64,000 nt of DNA from Hyaloperonospora brassicae (Eukaryota; Oomycota; Peronosporomycetes; Peronosporales; Peronosporaceae): the NCBI GenBank assembly GCA_947650285.1, contig CANTFL010000226.1:124001-188000 (forward strand), written 5' to 3'. Below are positions 1 to 11,400 of this stretch, one piece after another (position 1 is the first letter of the stretch; every line of letters begins with the position of its first letter). The position numbers and the translations under genes are program-made. The notes beneath the pieces are model-generated. The model did no database searches and was not told the DNA's origin. It saw nothing but the letters and a program-made list of their open reading frames with translations.

Positions 1-165
1 TATTCAATTAACGCCAGTGGCTGCAATGCCATCACGATTTCGACTTATAACTATTTTTTACAACTTCACCTGGTCGGCCTCCATGAGACCCGTTTTACTG
101 TAATTAAGAGCTTTGATAGGTCCAAATACCTCTGGCAAACTGCTTTTAGGCTTGATACAATTTTT

Positions 166-639
166 TTGGTCCCAAGAAAACATGACCTTCTTTACTGGGC
201 TGGCGGTGTGGAATTGCTTATAACCCCAACCTGTCCAATTCGTGCTCTCCACGATGTTACTTCCCGCTACGTCAGTCCTGCGCTGCTTCTCTCCCGCTAT
301 GTTCTATTTTCAGGAACGCTGGACTCGATTCGTACCTGCATTCATGTCATATATGCCTCTGCCTCCCCGGAACAATGCCCGCAATTAATTTCGGCCCTAC
401 CTCGTCACTTCGAGGATGACGCCCACCACGTTGTAATGGGAGACTTCAATACGGTTCTTTCCACTCAATTGGATCAGGCCCGTTCAACCAATCTGGCTCG
501 CCTTCAAGGCCGTGACGAGTTACTTAGTTGGATGTTGGCATTACGATTGGTCGACCCGTGGCGTCTTCAGCATCCCGACGTTAAGAGTTCACCGGTCCGA
601 CCCGTGCTTCGCGTGTTTGCATCGACTATCTTTTTGTGA
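166..639 (+). pseudogene. LINE endonuclease domain fragment
   Basis: An open stretch of about 157 codons. It contains the motif VVMGDFNTVL around 430-460, the GDFN signature of the exonuclease-endonuclease-phosphatase fold used by LINEs to nick target DNA. It is followed by a segment ending in LRLVDPWRLQHP, which fits the usual downstream LVDxWR block. The frame closes at about 639 and continuation is in other frames, so the domain is truncated by frameshifts. No genuine start codon is implied; the piece is part of a longer broken ORF2. Confidence 0.75.
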
Positions 640-1248
640 ATTATGGACTTTTTCGCTCCGTTTTTATCACGGTTCCCACGATTTTAAGGCATAATCTGGA
701 ACGTGGGATCACATTGGGTTATCCTTTTGTCTAGGCTCCAATACCTTTAAGCCTCCGGGCCGTGTCCCTTAAAAACGCCCTTCATTGGTTATCCACTTGC
801 CTGAGGCTCAGGAATATTTACGTACTTCCTTACTCCGACTTGCTGCGTCAATTAATCCAATGTTGCAGCGCTCGAATCCCGGATGCTTGCTCGATGAGCA
901 TAAACGGCAACCATCCATCTTTCTTTCGCGGGTTGTTTCTCGTCCAAAAGAATGCACGTCTTTGTGCTATCGAAGATCCCCACCTAACCGTCAACCGACT
1001 TTACCATCGGCAATCTTTGGACCCTTCGGTGGACCTTTCTTCCGCTATTGCTTCTGCGAAGGCGACCCGATAGTAAAGATAAAGGACTTGTGCAGTTAGC
1101 TTCTCGGCGCAAATTCGCCTCCAATATTCAAGCTACTGGGCGTTGCTCACGCTCTTTTTTCGACCCTTCCCCCAGCTTTTGACAAATCACATATCCCTGT
1201 GGACTCGTCGGACGATTTGGACTCTACCTGTTCTACATTTAACGATTA

Positions 1249-2799
1249 TTGGTATGGTATATACTGCTCGCCTTCCCGCGAATATCAGTATGCGCGATCT
1301 ACTTGGGACCGAATGGGCCTTTCTCGGTTGTTAGAGTACACTACACCACGCTTGTCTCCGACAGACCGGGCTTATTTGGACACCCCTTAACAGCAAACGA
1401 CTTCTTTTGTGCTCTGAAACACACCTCACCCGATAGGACGCCAGGACCAGATGGCTTGCCGCTTAATTACTACCACGACGACTTGCCCATTTGGATCCGC
1501 ATTTTTGAGGTGGTCTACGGTGCCCAGTTCCACAAGGGCAAGATGACTAAGTTCCAGCGACAAGCTTATATTTAACTGCTCTATGAAAAGGGCGACCGCT
1601 CGTCGCCCAGCAATTATCGCCCTATTTATCTCCTTTATGTGGACGCTAAATTGGGACCCCGAATTCGAGCTCACCGGCTTGTGCGAATTCTGGGCTTTCT
1701 CTTGCAATCAGATCAATATGGATTTGTGCCGGGGCTCGATATTCGGACAGCCCATCTTCGGTTCCAAGCGCTGGCTTCCCTCTAATCAGATTCCGCTTCA
1801 CCGGCTGGGCTGTTCACTTTACTTCGCCAAAGCTTTTGATAGCTCTGTTTGGACGTCTTTAGACATGTTGCTTATGCAATTTTGGTTCGGGTCTACCTTT
1901 CGGCGTTGGATACAGGTTCTGTATCCCAAAACCCTTGTTACCTTGATGTTTAACGGCTGCCATTTGGTTCCGTTTGAACGAGAGTCAGGGGTTCGTCAGG
2001 GAGACCCCTTACCGCCGTCGTTAATAGCCTTTTTTATTGGGCCTTTAATGATTTATCTTTGCGTCAACCTACAGGGTAAAGGACTCCGTTGTGGTTATTC
2101 GACGCATTCGGTAATCAGTTTTGCAGACGACTGTACCGGTCTGCTGCACGACCTCCGCCTCACTACATACTTTCTCGGTTACGTCAAGACTTTTGTTCGG
2201 CGACCGGGATGCGGCTCAATGAGGCAAAGACAGTGGTGCCGCCATTAAGGCCCTTGTCTGAGAATTCTGACCCTCTTTGTCTTAACCTCGAACAATCGGG
2301 AGTTGATTTCGTGGGTTCCTGCGGGCGGCCCGAGCTCCTTGGTATTCACTATGGACCTTTGCTTTGCCCTACCGCCCGGCTACAGCATTTGCTGGCCGAC
2401 ATGTATACGCGCTGTTCCCTTTGGTCTCACCGCGCGCGCACCCTTCGGGGCCAAATGGTGATTCTGCAGCAAATTATTTTACGCATACTCTATTATTCGG
2501 CTAGATTCTGTTACGTTCCCGCGACTGGTTTTCAAGATCAAGTCACCCACCTCATATCGCGCTTTATCTGCAAGGATAAGTCTAAAAGTGCTTTGTCTAA
2601 AGACTGGTGGTTTCTTCCCCCTGTACAAGGCGGCTTAGGCCTCACTAACGTCTGCGGCATGGTCCATGGCTTACACGCCCATATGGTATGCAAAGTTATT
2701 TTGGCGGCCAGGGCTCACACTTTATGGGCCTTCCCACGTGGGTGGACCCTGTCATTCGCCTGTTCGATCAAGATATCTCTCCTTATGGACATGATTTAG
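1249..2799 (+). pseudogene. LINE reverse transcriptase domain, frame-broken
   Basis: Reverse transcriptase blocks appear in order but in at least three frames. RTPGPDGLPLNYY lies near 1435-1475, VRQGDPLPPSL near 2000-2030, and the catalytic block SFADDCTGLL near 2114-2145, with the two aspartates of the FADD motif kept. The frame then moves to the stretch 2089-2799, which continues with typical thumb and connection sequence (KTVVPPLRPLSENSDP onward). At least two frameshifts and several stops separate the blocks, so it is a dead copy. The family is clear; clade assignment would need a tree. Confidence 0.85.
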
Positions 2800-3361
2800 A
2801 CATACTATACGCAGCAAAAGCGACCGGCCCAGGTTCTCCAATGTCGTCGTCACCTCGCCGCTGGTCAGCTCTCGGGTCCTACTGGCGTTCGGCCCTATTT
2901 GTCTGGCATACACGTCTACGCCTATAGGTCATCAGCATGAATAATAAGTTTGACAGACTTACCGCACCGGTACTTGTCAATACTGACCTCACTTCAGAAA
3001 CTACTGGACGTTCACTAGCTTGGAATTACCGGCGGTCCGTATTGACGACTCTCTTAGCCGAACTCGAACTTCATCGGCCCTATGATTTGTTTCGCGCTTG
3101 TGGTCCTTCGATTACGGGGACTACGCTCTCCCTCTATCTCCGCTCCTTCAGCAGGTGTCGAGTCTCTGAAATTGGAGCTTGCTCTGCTTTTATGGCTCGT
3201 ATTCACTGCCTTGTAGCGCCTTTATGTACGTACCCTATCGGCCCGATTTTAACGCCTCGCTATTTCAGCGCATTTCATTTCTGGCGTTTTGGTGCCTTTC
3301 ACTTGGCTGACCTCAGTGTGGCGCGCATTCGAAACTTATTGACAAAGCGGCCGCTTCCGTA

Positions 3362-3610
3362 TTGCTGCTGTTCCGTTTGGACCTTGACTCGGGCCCACCG
3401 CCTTCCATGTGGACTCGATACTTCAAGATGCGGAATTATTCACTGCCGGTTTATGCCGACTTCCTTTACCGTCTCCGACACAACGCTCTCTATCCGAGAT
3501 ACCGGTTACAACACCTTCCCGGGGCTGCCATTCTTTGTCATCATGGCTGTGGGCTTCTGGAGACGGCGCCTCATCTTCGTTGGTACTGTCCCTTTGCGAC
3601 TCAAGTTTAG
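3362..3610 (+). pseudogene. LINE C-terminal zinc-finger region
   Basis: An 82-codon stretch with ILCHHGCGLLETAPHLRWYC followed by PFAT. The Cys-x3-Cys, His and Cys-Pro spacing resembles the zf-RVT finger found after the reverse transcriptase of L1/Tx1-type LINEs, thought to bind nucleic acid. It sits about 1.2 kb downstream of the FADD block, the expected position. It is one more fragment of the same broken ORF2. Confidence 0.6.
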
Positions 3611-4913
3611 CCGCCTGTCTCAATCGTGTTACACCTCTGTTTGGTTCCCCGTTCGACTGGCGGTCGGTTCTGCTGTTCCATGTGTTACCTACACCGGGTG
3701 CGCAGCTGACGTATGGATATAGCCTTTTCGTGATTTTTCATATCGTTCGGGCGGTCATCCCTCGCTGTCTTTGGATTCATCTGAATGATATTCGGTTTAA
3801 TAACGCTGCGTCGTACCTTCTTGGTATTCAAGCTCGGATTCACGCTGTTGTTTGTATCCATACCGACTAGTTTTCTCAAGACTTGGCCAGCCGCAGCCTA
3901 CGTCGTTCCATTAACACATTACGACAACTCCTAACTTTGCCATCCTCTCTCCATCTAAGGCAGTTTCAGCCTACCGGATCCCAGCATGAAGCTGGTATGC
4001 CAGGTCAATTTGGAGATGTGGTATTTTAGGTTGTTTCCTGCCATTCCGCACTTTATCGGTTGGCTACTCCAGTTACATTGCGGCACTCTATACCTTCGCC
4101 ATCCCGCGGACTTCTCTTCCGGTATGCAATAGCTTTCATTTGTCCTGCATAACTCTGTGGCTCCATTCTCTGCGACGGATTACTTGGCCAAGTTTCGTCC
4201 TCGCATTGGCCACTGCCTTTTGCACTCGCCACTGGCATGATACCTTTCGTACACTTTTTTTCATTTTGGACTATCGTATCGCAATTTGCACCTGTTTGTG
4301 GCCACGGCTTACGCCGATATGAGTCACCTATTGCGAAGTCATTATGAAGTGATCAGGGTACTACCGATGTGCTGTTCCTCTAGCGCCTCCAACTACTACC
4401 GTTACAGAACTACGACCGGCCGCCTCCTATGGGAGGTTACCACTGTGGTCCCCAAGCGGACATGGGTTACGGACGTTCTTTTTCGTGCAAGGGTCAAGTA
4501 ACTACTTCTACACGACAGCACCCGGAGTTGTTTACCGCAAGCAGTTCCTATGGTCAAGCTCTTGGTGTGGACGGGTATTGAAACCGCGCTACCTCCGCAA
4601 ACTCGTGGCGCCTAACCACTAAAACGAACAGACATGACTTCTGTGCGTTGTGCAGCGGCATTCTAGGCTGCTTTGCCTTTCCGGGTGGGCTTCACATAAC
4701 CCCCGGGCAATCTTCACTTCCATTCGTCGTACCCGCTCCTTTGGTTGTCGTGCTTCTCTTCGCCTCTTCACTAGCTGCCCTTCCTCTATTCATATAGCTA
4801 CTCACTCTATTTTACTCTCACGTTTTCTTTGGGCTACTTTCCAAGTATCGCTCCTAATTTACCTCTCTACCTTTGAAAAACGAAGTACGATAGCAAGGCT
4901 TTTTGATGTATAA

Positions 4914-5640
4914 CAGTGTAATGAAACTTATTTCCCCCTATTGCTGACAAGTAAACGCGCATATTGGCATAATGTAATTTTGGATAGTAGATCACTAAAA
5001 TCATATTAAACTTTGTCCCGACTCTGTTAGATTTTTCGGTCGCCTACAAGCTTAATAAAACAACATATGGCTCTAAGCACCTTACATATGTCACATACTA
5101 TACGTCTCATGGTGTCTGTTCCACTTGTAAGGACTTTCAGTTCGACAAAGGTTGTATCTACGTTGATAATTTGGGCACCTTGATTTGCCGATCGACCATT
5201 ATACCCGTGAAATCTGACTGAAATTGCTCAGTATCAATTATCTGCAAGTTCTCACTATTTTCCGATCATAGCCAATATACAACATAAATTTATTCTTATG
5301 AAGCAATCGTGCAGCCGCTTTGATGCCGGTTACGCATCAGAATCCTTACCCTGTTAACTTAAGGCTTTTGAGCGATATTAAGACCTATCTGAAGTTGAAT
5401 ATTGAAGTCGTTGTAATAGTGATGGTTGCAACAGCATCATTGAGATTGACGCGCCCAAATCTATTGGTGCTGAAATTCACGTGTGGCAAAGCGGCTACAA
5501 AGAAATCTCCTTGGGACTGGGATCGGCGATCCAAAGGGTCACTCGCTCCGGTTAAGCCAAGAATGGTATGATTGGTGGATACAAGCTTGGATGGGTGGCT
5601 GACAATAGCGTACCCAATCCCCAAGTGAACAGGATTCCCC
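4914..5640. other. No gene seen
   Basis: Short frames only, none with a recognisable domain. This is sequence between the LINE remnant and the hairpin-rich repeat relic. Confidence 0.6.
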
Positions 5641-5739
5641 AGACTAGGATGAGGCTATAGGGTAGTCACACCCGTTGTGATTACGCAATCCGTCGTGAGA
5701 CATGACAATACAAGACCCTCAATTCAGCTGAAGATCGGT

Positions 5740-5766
5740 CATGCGATCCTAACCCAGGATCGCATG
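5740..5766. repeat. Perfect 11-bp inverted repeat (hairpin)
   Basis: Arms CATGCGATCCT (5740-5750) and AGGATCGCATG (5756-5766) flank a 5-nt loop. It lies directly upstream of the 19-bp tandem array, whose units share the GATCC core. Confidence 0.9.
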
Positions 5767-5782
5767 CTCGATCTCCAGCTGC

Positions 5783-5858
5783 GATCCGCTAACAGGATCC
5801 CGATCCGCTAACAAGATTCCGATCCGCTCACAGGATTCCGATCCGCTAGTAGGATCAC
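5783..5858. repeat. 19-bp tandem repeat, four copies
   Basis: Four head-to-tail units start at 5783, 5802, 5821 and 5840. The consensus is GATCCGCTAACAGGATTCC. The units differ at a few positions, mostly towards their 3' ends, with the last the most diverged. Confidence 0.9.
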
Positions 5859-6660
5859 GAGGATATCTTGGGTGGGCCACAAGAAGATACAACGGTGGAC
5901 ATACTGGGTGTGGGCCACATAAATTCGAGGGGACGATCTTCCTGGAAAGGCGACGCGTGCCATCTCATTAAGATATACGGATAGGCATAGGGGTAGGGTT
6001 TAGGCTGGTTGGTTAACATTTAACAGAGTTCAATTTACTTCACAAGGCATACGTTATATCTTCCGGGTAGGATCTTTGGCCCCCGTCGAAAAAAGAGTCA
6101 CGGTACACGTCTACGCGAGTGCCACACCTGGATTTTTTGGCCAGGTGTGTTCAAAAACTCTCAAGCAACATCTACTGCGATCGGACGCAGCAAGACACGT
6201 GAAGGTAAGGCGCGAGATTCGCGAGAAGGCTCGCGGATCAAGCTACCACAAAGTGGACAAGGCGATCTCGTTGAGATCAGGGTAACTTATATCAGTACCC
6301 ACAAGTACCGCGTGATCGCGTGAAGATTTCCGCACGATCACAACACCATCTCCAACACGGCCAAGTTTTCCTTCGACACGAGTTCACCTGGACGAGTGCA
6401 ACCCGCCCTACCGACGGGTACACAAGGTGAGGAATGTAACACACACGGAATCAGAGTACCCCCTCCGTTAGTCGGTCGTCCGGGTGCCAGTGGAGAGTTG
6501 GGATCGCCTCATAAATTGAGCGATTGCCACTCAACCACACACGCGTCTTACTCTATTGCTGCTGGGTTTTTTGCGACTTTACTGCACACAAGATCTCGCA
6601 GAGTCTGCATAACGTCACTTAAGATCAATCAAAAGTCACCATGACCTTGAATAAAAAGGT

Positions 6661-7405
6661 TTAGGCAGACGCGCATCAATGCGTAGGCAAGTTTTAAACC
6701 AATACGAATTCCACGTTCTTACAGCGCTAAACGGGTCATTTAGATTCATTTACGTTGCGTTTGAGTCGAGTATTCCACATTCCGGTTTACAGTCACTGCG
6801 TTCTTCATACGAAGCTTAACAAATTTATTTACATACTTATTGCTGCTCTACGACGTTTACTAGATAGTCCGAGAAAACTATATCGACAACTCCTACGCCG
6901 GTCTTGAAGCGCCAGCATGAGGCATCTCACCGGTTTATGGAGAAGATTTCTCTTTAGTTTCTATGCTGCGGTAGCTTTTAAATTCAAATTTTGCAGGTTT
7001 TTAAGGTCTTCGGGTGTTTTGCGTGTCAATCGCGCACTGTTGAAGCCTTTCAAGTTGTCAATATTCCGCCGCTCTAGAAGCAAGTGCACAGACAAACCGC
7101 ATAACGGGTTCCGATGTTTCTCAATTCGTCTGTAGAATCCACGTTGCTTTATGGATAGGACTGCAGGTCAGGGGATAAAACGCCACGGAATGCTATCACA
7201 TATAAGTATGGCGACGGGAGCACCAGTCACTTCATTCTATGTGGCACCTGCCTATTTAGTTACGTACAGTCTTCACCAATTAAAATGCATCATGTAGGCA
7301 ATGAGACGCCAAACAAATCTGCCAAGTGTTTGGCCCTGGAATGGGCAAGTGCTGAGGTCAAAGAGGCGCGTAACAGCACGCTGTTGAATCCAATAGTGTA
7401 TATAC
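6661..7405. other. No gene seen
   Basis: Only short frames without recognisable motifs before the TIR element at 7413. Confidence 0.6.
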
Positions 7406-7412
7406 AACATTT

Positions 7413-7478
7413 GGGGGATTGCTAAATTCACACCCCTTTTCCTTAGATTCACTCCCTTCCTTCAAAATTTTATATATA
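7413..7478 (+). repeat. Left terminal inverted repeat of the Pack-type element
   Basis: It pairs with 8371-8435 over about 65 bp with a handful of mismatches. It ends exactly where the adenylate kinase fragment begins. Confidence 0.85.
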
Positions 7479-7727
7479 CAAGGTACGCAATCGCCGTTGG
7501 ACAGAGATATGTACTTTCTCATCAACTTGGCCACGGGCGACATCTTGCGCGCTACTGTAGCTTCTGGCACCGACATAGGCAAAAAGGTCAAAGCCGCGAT
7601 GGAGTCGGGCGCACTTTCGACCGAAGAGATTGTCGTCGGTATCACTAAGGACGCCATCGAGAGTTCGAAATGCCGTCATGGCTTAATTCTTGACGACTTT
7701 GCACGAACCTTCGTGCAGGAGAAAAAG
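7479..7727 (+). pseudogene. Captured adenylate kinase fragment (P-loop missing)
   Basis: The 83 in-frame codons read like the AK2/ADK1 family from just after the P-loop. GTQSP comes first, then the NMP-binding core with LATGDILRATVASGTDIGKK, then GLILDDFARTFVQ. In the family the last block is normally LDGFPRT; here the conserved Gly and Pro are replaced (LDDFART), a sign of decay. The Gly-rich ATP-binding loop is absent because the fragment starts at the TIR border. It ends at AAG|GTGAGA (7727/7728), a good splice donor. Intact adenylate kinases interconvert ATP, ADP and AMP. This piece lacks the ATP site and the whole C-terminal half, so it cannot do so. Confidence 0.8.
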
Positions 7728-7808
7728 GTGAGAACAAGAGGTGATACCGACAAGTGTCCAGGTTGCAACGCACAGGCTGACCATATGTCCCTCTTTTTGT
7801 ATGCGTAG
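7728..7808 (+). other. Intron-like joint between the two captured gene pieces
   Basis: An 81-bp stretch begins GTGAGA and ends GCGTAG. Removing it joins the adenylate kinase frame to the dehydratase frame in phase 0. The size matches the introns of the genuine genes nearby (73-81 bp). Whether it is spliced is unknown. Confidence 0.45.
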
Positions 7809-8258
7809 TCCTCGCAACTAAAATTGTACCTGCTGGCCTTCAATGACGTCTCTTGCGCAAACTGGGCGTACATGTTGTACCTAACAGTGACAACGGTCCT
7901 CAAGGCGCGTGATGGTGGCGATCTGGACTGGAGCCAAGTGGCACAAATCACGTGGGACGTTGTGTCACTGCCGGTCAAAGTGGTTCAGACGATGGCCGTA
8001 ATGGAGATCGTGCACGATACCGTGGGCTTTGTGAGATCCCCAGTGCACTCTACACTCATGCAAGTGATCTCTCGTCTATGGCTCGTCTGGGCTTTGTCCC
8101 GCCTCACGCTATCTTTTCGGCTTCCCGCTTATGGTGGGGCCTCGTGGAGTTGCTGCGCTACTCTTTTCATACACTCACTTTTTACGACGCAGTGCCCAAC
8201 TTCCTCTTCTATCTGCGCTACCACATTTTCATGCTGCTTTATCCCTCGGGTATGCCTA
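7809..8258 (+). pseudogene. Captured 3-hydroxyacyl-CoA dehydratase (HACD/PTPLA, Phs1-like) fragment
   Basis: The frame opens with LKLYLLAFNDVSCANWAYML, the usual HACD N-terminus. It continues through VVQTMAVMEIVHDTVGFVRS and TLMQVISRLWLVW, the hallmark loop and helix, then breaks near 8100-8130. The reading resumes in another frame with GLVELLRYSFHTL and FLFYLRYHIFMLLYPSGMPS, which includes the Glu of the VELLRY catalytic helix. The family dehydrates very-long-chain 3-hydroxyacyl-CoA in the ER membrane. The coding part ends at 8258 directly before GTACGT, a consensus donor, so the copied segment carries genomic exon-intron structure rather than cDNA. It is frame-shifted and truncated, so non-functional. 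Confidence 0.8.
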
Positions 8259-8370
8259 GTACGTACCTCCTTGCATCTATAATGACCTGCCGCAGGTCGA
8301 TCCGAGTAATGGCCTAAATTACTGAGTAATAACTTTTTCATAAATCAAATCTTAAAATGAATCGGGATTT

Positions 8371-8435
8371 TATATGTAAAATTTTGAAGGAAGGATGTGA
8401 ATCTAAGGAAAAGGGGTGAGAATTTAGCAATTCCC
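8371..8435 (-). repeat. Right terminal inverted repeat of the Pack-type element
   Basis: This is the reverse complement of 7413-7478. It is followed by AACATTT, the same word that precedes the left repeat. Confidence 0.85.
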
Positions 8436-8442
8436 AACATTT

Positions 8443-11400
8443 AATATGCCAAATTTATGAAGACGATGTGGATGATTTAGTTCATGACGCCTTGGGCGTA
8501 CAAGATTTCGAACGACATTATAAATGCTGATCGCGCATAAGTCTATGTATTTTTACAGGTAATGTAAATCGAAGCACATCGCATTGCACGAACGTCACTT
8601 AAGTGTCCCCGAATGTGTCGACGACCTAAATGATTCAAAGAAGAAATAGTTCACATGGCCAGATTAAGTGCAGAAACCTGTTAGAAGTTTAGTGGAGATG
8701 TTGATGTAGACTGGCCCCATCCTACGCCTCACATAAAAATAGGCGCCAATAAATTTATGTCGGCTATGTAGCCGGACAAGGCCTTCGAGTCTCTGTGCCC
8801 TTTTTTAGTGATGGTGCCTCAATTGACGACTTTGTATAATGGTTTTGGTAAGAGAAGATTGTACATAGGGAAGTTTCAAAAACGAGTCTTCGACGCGATT
8901 TTATCGTGAGATAACTGTAGCTAACATCAGCGTGGTTGTAAGACAGCGGTGGTTTGTTTGTAAAACGATTAGCCGCATCTAAACCGATAACATAAATAGG
9001 CATCAATAACAAAGTGCAGTATTCAAAGTTTATTAAAGTTTCGGGACGTGTGACGTCTTCATTACTGTTACATTGTAATGCCGCAGCTACGTGGACAAGA
9101 CTTGTATGTATAAAAGTAGTGTATCATGTGCTGAGGCAGTGATAAAGTTGGCATTGTCGATAGGTGTAAGTATTAGGATTCGGTTAAGTGTGGATTCGAA
9201 TTAAGTGGTGTCGAGTTAATGCCGGGACCATCGAGGAAGATTCTACCGACGGTGTATTACAAGCCGTGATTACTAAGGGTAGGACATACCGGGCAGGAAT
9301 AGGTCAAACCGCGCAAAGGTGGGATTTATCACACAATGAGGCGATGTAATACAAAAGCTAAATGGCTGAAGCCAACAACATCTGACAAACGCGACCTATC
9401 AAATACAATTACCTTTTGCTCTAAGATCCCAGCCACGAGTCGATTACACTTCGTCGCGGAGCATAAATATATCGTAAGTATAATCTTGTCGCGTATCGAT
9501 ACCGCATCATCTACATTGAGAATGATGATTGACATCATAAGGTAATCAAGCGCCGTCAAGTAACGATAAAAAGTGTCTGCTTGACTCTGGAGAAAATCAC
9601 TGCATCGCGAGCGACCATGCCAGACGACAAATCGTGCATGCTGCTTGGACGTTACGGTTGCATACAAATATTTAATGCGTACTATAAAGGTTGGTGACGC
9701 GACGATCTACCTAACACTGATAGTTTCGTGCGGAATATCACCATCAAGAACGTCTAAATGCGATTTGCAAGTGGTAATGTCCTGTCAGTATCGAAATTGG
9801 CCAAGCGCGGGTTGTGTTGACCATAATTAGAATGCGTACACAGTGTAATCAAATTGAGTGCCAATGGTCGGCTGAGAGTATAGATATATAAATTGTGGGT
9901 ATATAAGCTGTAATATCTCATGTGTGCCCTATCGAATTGAGTGAGGGCGTCTAAGTCAAAAGAGCGCTGGCACACCGAGGTGTGGCTGGAGCGACTAGGC
10001 CTTTGTATATACAATCTCCATAATGGATATAAAAACTACATAATGAGATTAGTTTACGGTCGCAACGACGTTAGGACTGTCATCCGAAGTTTGTATTGAG
10101 GCCAACCCTTTGCTATTGATGAAGACATTTAAAAAGCACTGTACATGCCGCCGCGAAAATTCGGTGCAGTAATTGGCGTAATCAGAAGGCAACCTTGATT
10201 TTTGCCAACTGGCAAGCTTACAATTATGTGTCACGAAATAGAGAATACGTTGACAACAAATGTGAGTAATAGCCCATTCTGAGCAAGAGTAAGTGGTTTC
10301 AATCCCTCCATAGCTATGATATAGCGATGATACTCATATCGTGATAGTAAAAGTGAGGTATATTGAGGAACGATTAGCGACCAGCAATATCCTGTTATAC
10401 TGATATAGTAAAGGTAATCGGCGCTGACTTTGAATTCGAGCCGAAGCAGATGCGTAATTGAGCCAACGAGCATTCAATGCGGAAGTAGTTCCATAGTCGA
10501 AATATGTTTTGGTGAATGACAACGTTACGTTTCTGCATATCATCATATTCAATAGGTCGAGTGCGTTCAGGTTCGGCATCAATTGATTACTACGCATCTT
10601 TAGTCATATAAAAGATTGAATACGTGCGCTTAGGACAAAAAAAATCGGAATGGTGATTTTGACGACGGAGAAGAAGACGAAGACGTTCGCAAAGTATCCA
10701 ACATCCTGACTATATTAAATTTTCTACGGCGATGGGTGAGGTAAGTATCCTGAAGATGATGATCTACAAATATCATATGAAAAGAGGTGTATTCTACCGA
10801 TCTCTGCGTCGAAATATAAGTCATACCCACTGAATAATATCGTGCGAATACTTTGTAATTGTTTGGGTATAAGAATACGTCCCAAGAACATTGTAATTTG
10901 TCCTGCTATCGTGATGACGTTTATGTGGCAAATGTCGTTGCTAACATCATTAACTGTCTAGCGCTTTGACGAACGCAACACTAAGGATTAGAATACTTGG
11001 CGTGTAATCACTGTCTAAATCATTATTAATATCACTGCAAAATGACCGTCATATGGATAATATCTCATAAAGAATCAAATAGTCTGCAACAATCACCAGA
11101 CTCGCTAGAGCCCGAAAGTAGAATCGATTAGGGCCGAGTTTAGAGCACTGATTTAAACAAGTAGATAGAATTCTTAGTCTCACTAACGTCCATTTATAAT
11201 AAATAGGTACGTGCATGTGTCAAACTTGATTGCTCGGGCTATATTAGGAGATGTAAAGTTGTCCTTGTTATTCGTTATTCTTACAATAACACAATGTGCA
11301 TCACGAGAAAAGATATTCAGCGGTCCGACTACAATGGCGGTGACTAGTTTTAGCTTTCCGTTACCAGTGTTTGGGTATCATTGTGTCGTTCTCTTTTATT

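Larger units (their letters stand above)
1..4500 (+). mobile_element. Decayed non-LTR retrotransposon (LINE), 5' end outside window
   Basis: A LINE copy read on the + strand. Its pieces appear in the expected order but in shifting frames with many stops: an apurinic-type endonuclease piece (about 166-640), reverse transcriptase blocks (about 1250-2800) and a C-terminal Cys/His finger (about 3360-3610). The window starts inside the element. The 3' end is not defined: no poly-A tail or target duplication could be placed, and weak coding-like sequence fades out between about 3.9 and 4.5 kb. Such elements copy themselves by target-primed reverse transcription; this copy cannot encode a working protein. 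The clade (L1/Tx1-like) is a guess from the endonuclease plus terminal-finger architecture. Confidence 0.85.
5641..6660. repeat. Hairpin-rich repeat relic, possibly an old LTR-element remnant
   Basis: This stretch has no coding frame but an unusual number of short perfect inverted repeats. Examples are 11-bp arms at 5740-5750/5756-5766, 9-bp arms at 6123-6131/6141-6149, and several of 5-7 bp between 6205 and 6345. It also holds a four-copy 19-bp tandem repeat. The texture is like that of the Gypsy element at 49.7-57.5 kb, so I suspect a fragment of a related retrotransposon. No terminal repeats or target duplications were found, so the family is inference and the borders are approximate. Confidence 0.35.
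7413..8435. mobile_element. Non-autonomous TIR element carrying captured host gene pieces (Pack-type)
   Basis: About 1.02 kb bounded by inverted repeats of some 65 bp (7413-7478 and 8371-8435). They match almost base for base, starting GGG(GG)ATTGCTAAATTC. Both ends abut the same 7-bp word AACATTT (7406-7412 and 8436-8442), which fits a target-site duplication. There is no transposase inside. The interior holds a piece of an adenylate kinase gene joined to a piece of a 3-hydroxyacyl-CoA dehydratase gene, with intron-like borders still present. This is the layout of Pack-type elements, which copy host gene DNA between their TIRs. The superfamily is uncertain, because a 7-bp duplication is not diagnostic. 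Confidence 0.8.

Noticed and set aside
166..4500. Reading the many short + frames as separate host genes
   Set aside because: They carry ordered LINE domains in different frames, so they are one broken retrotransposon.
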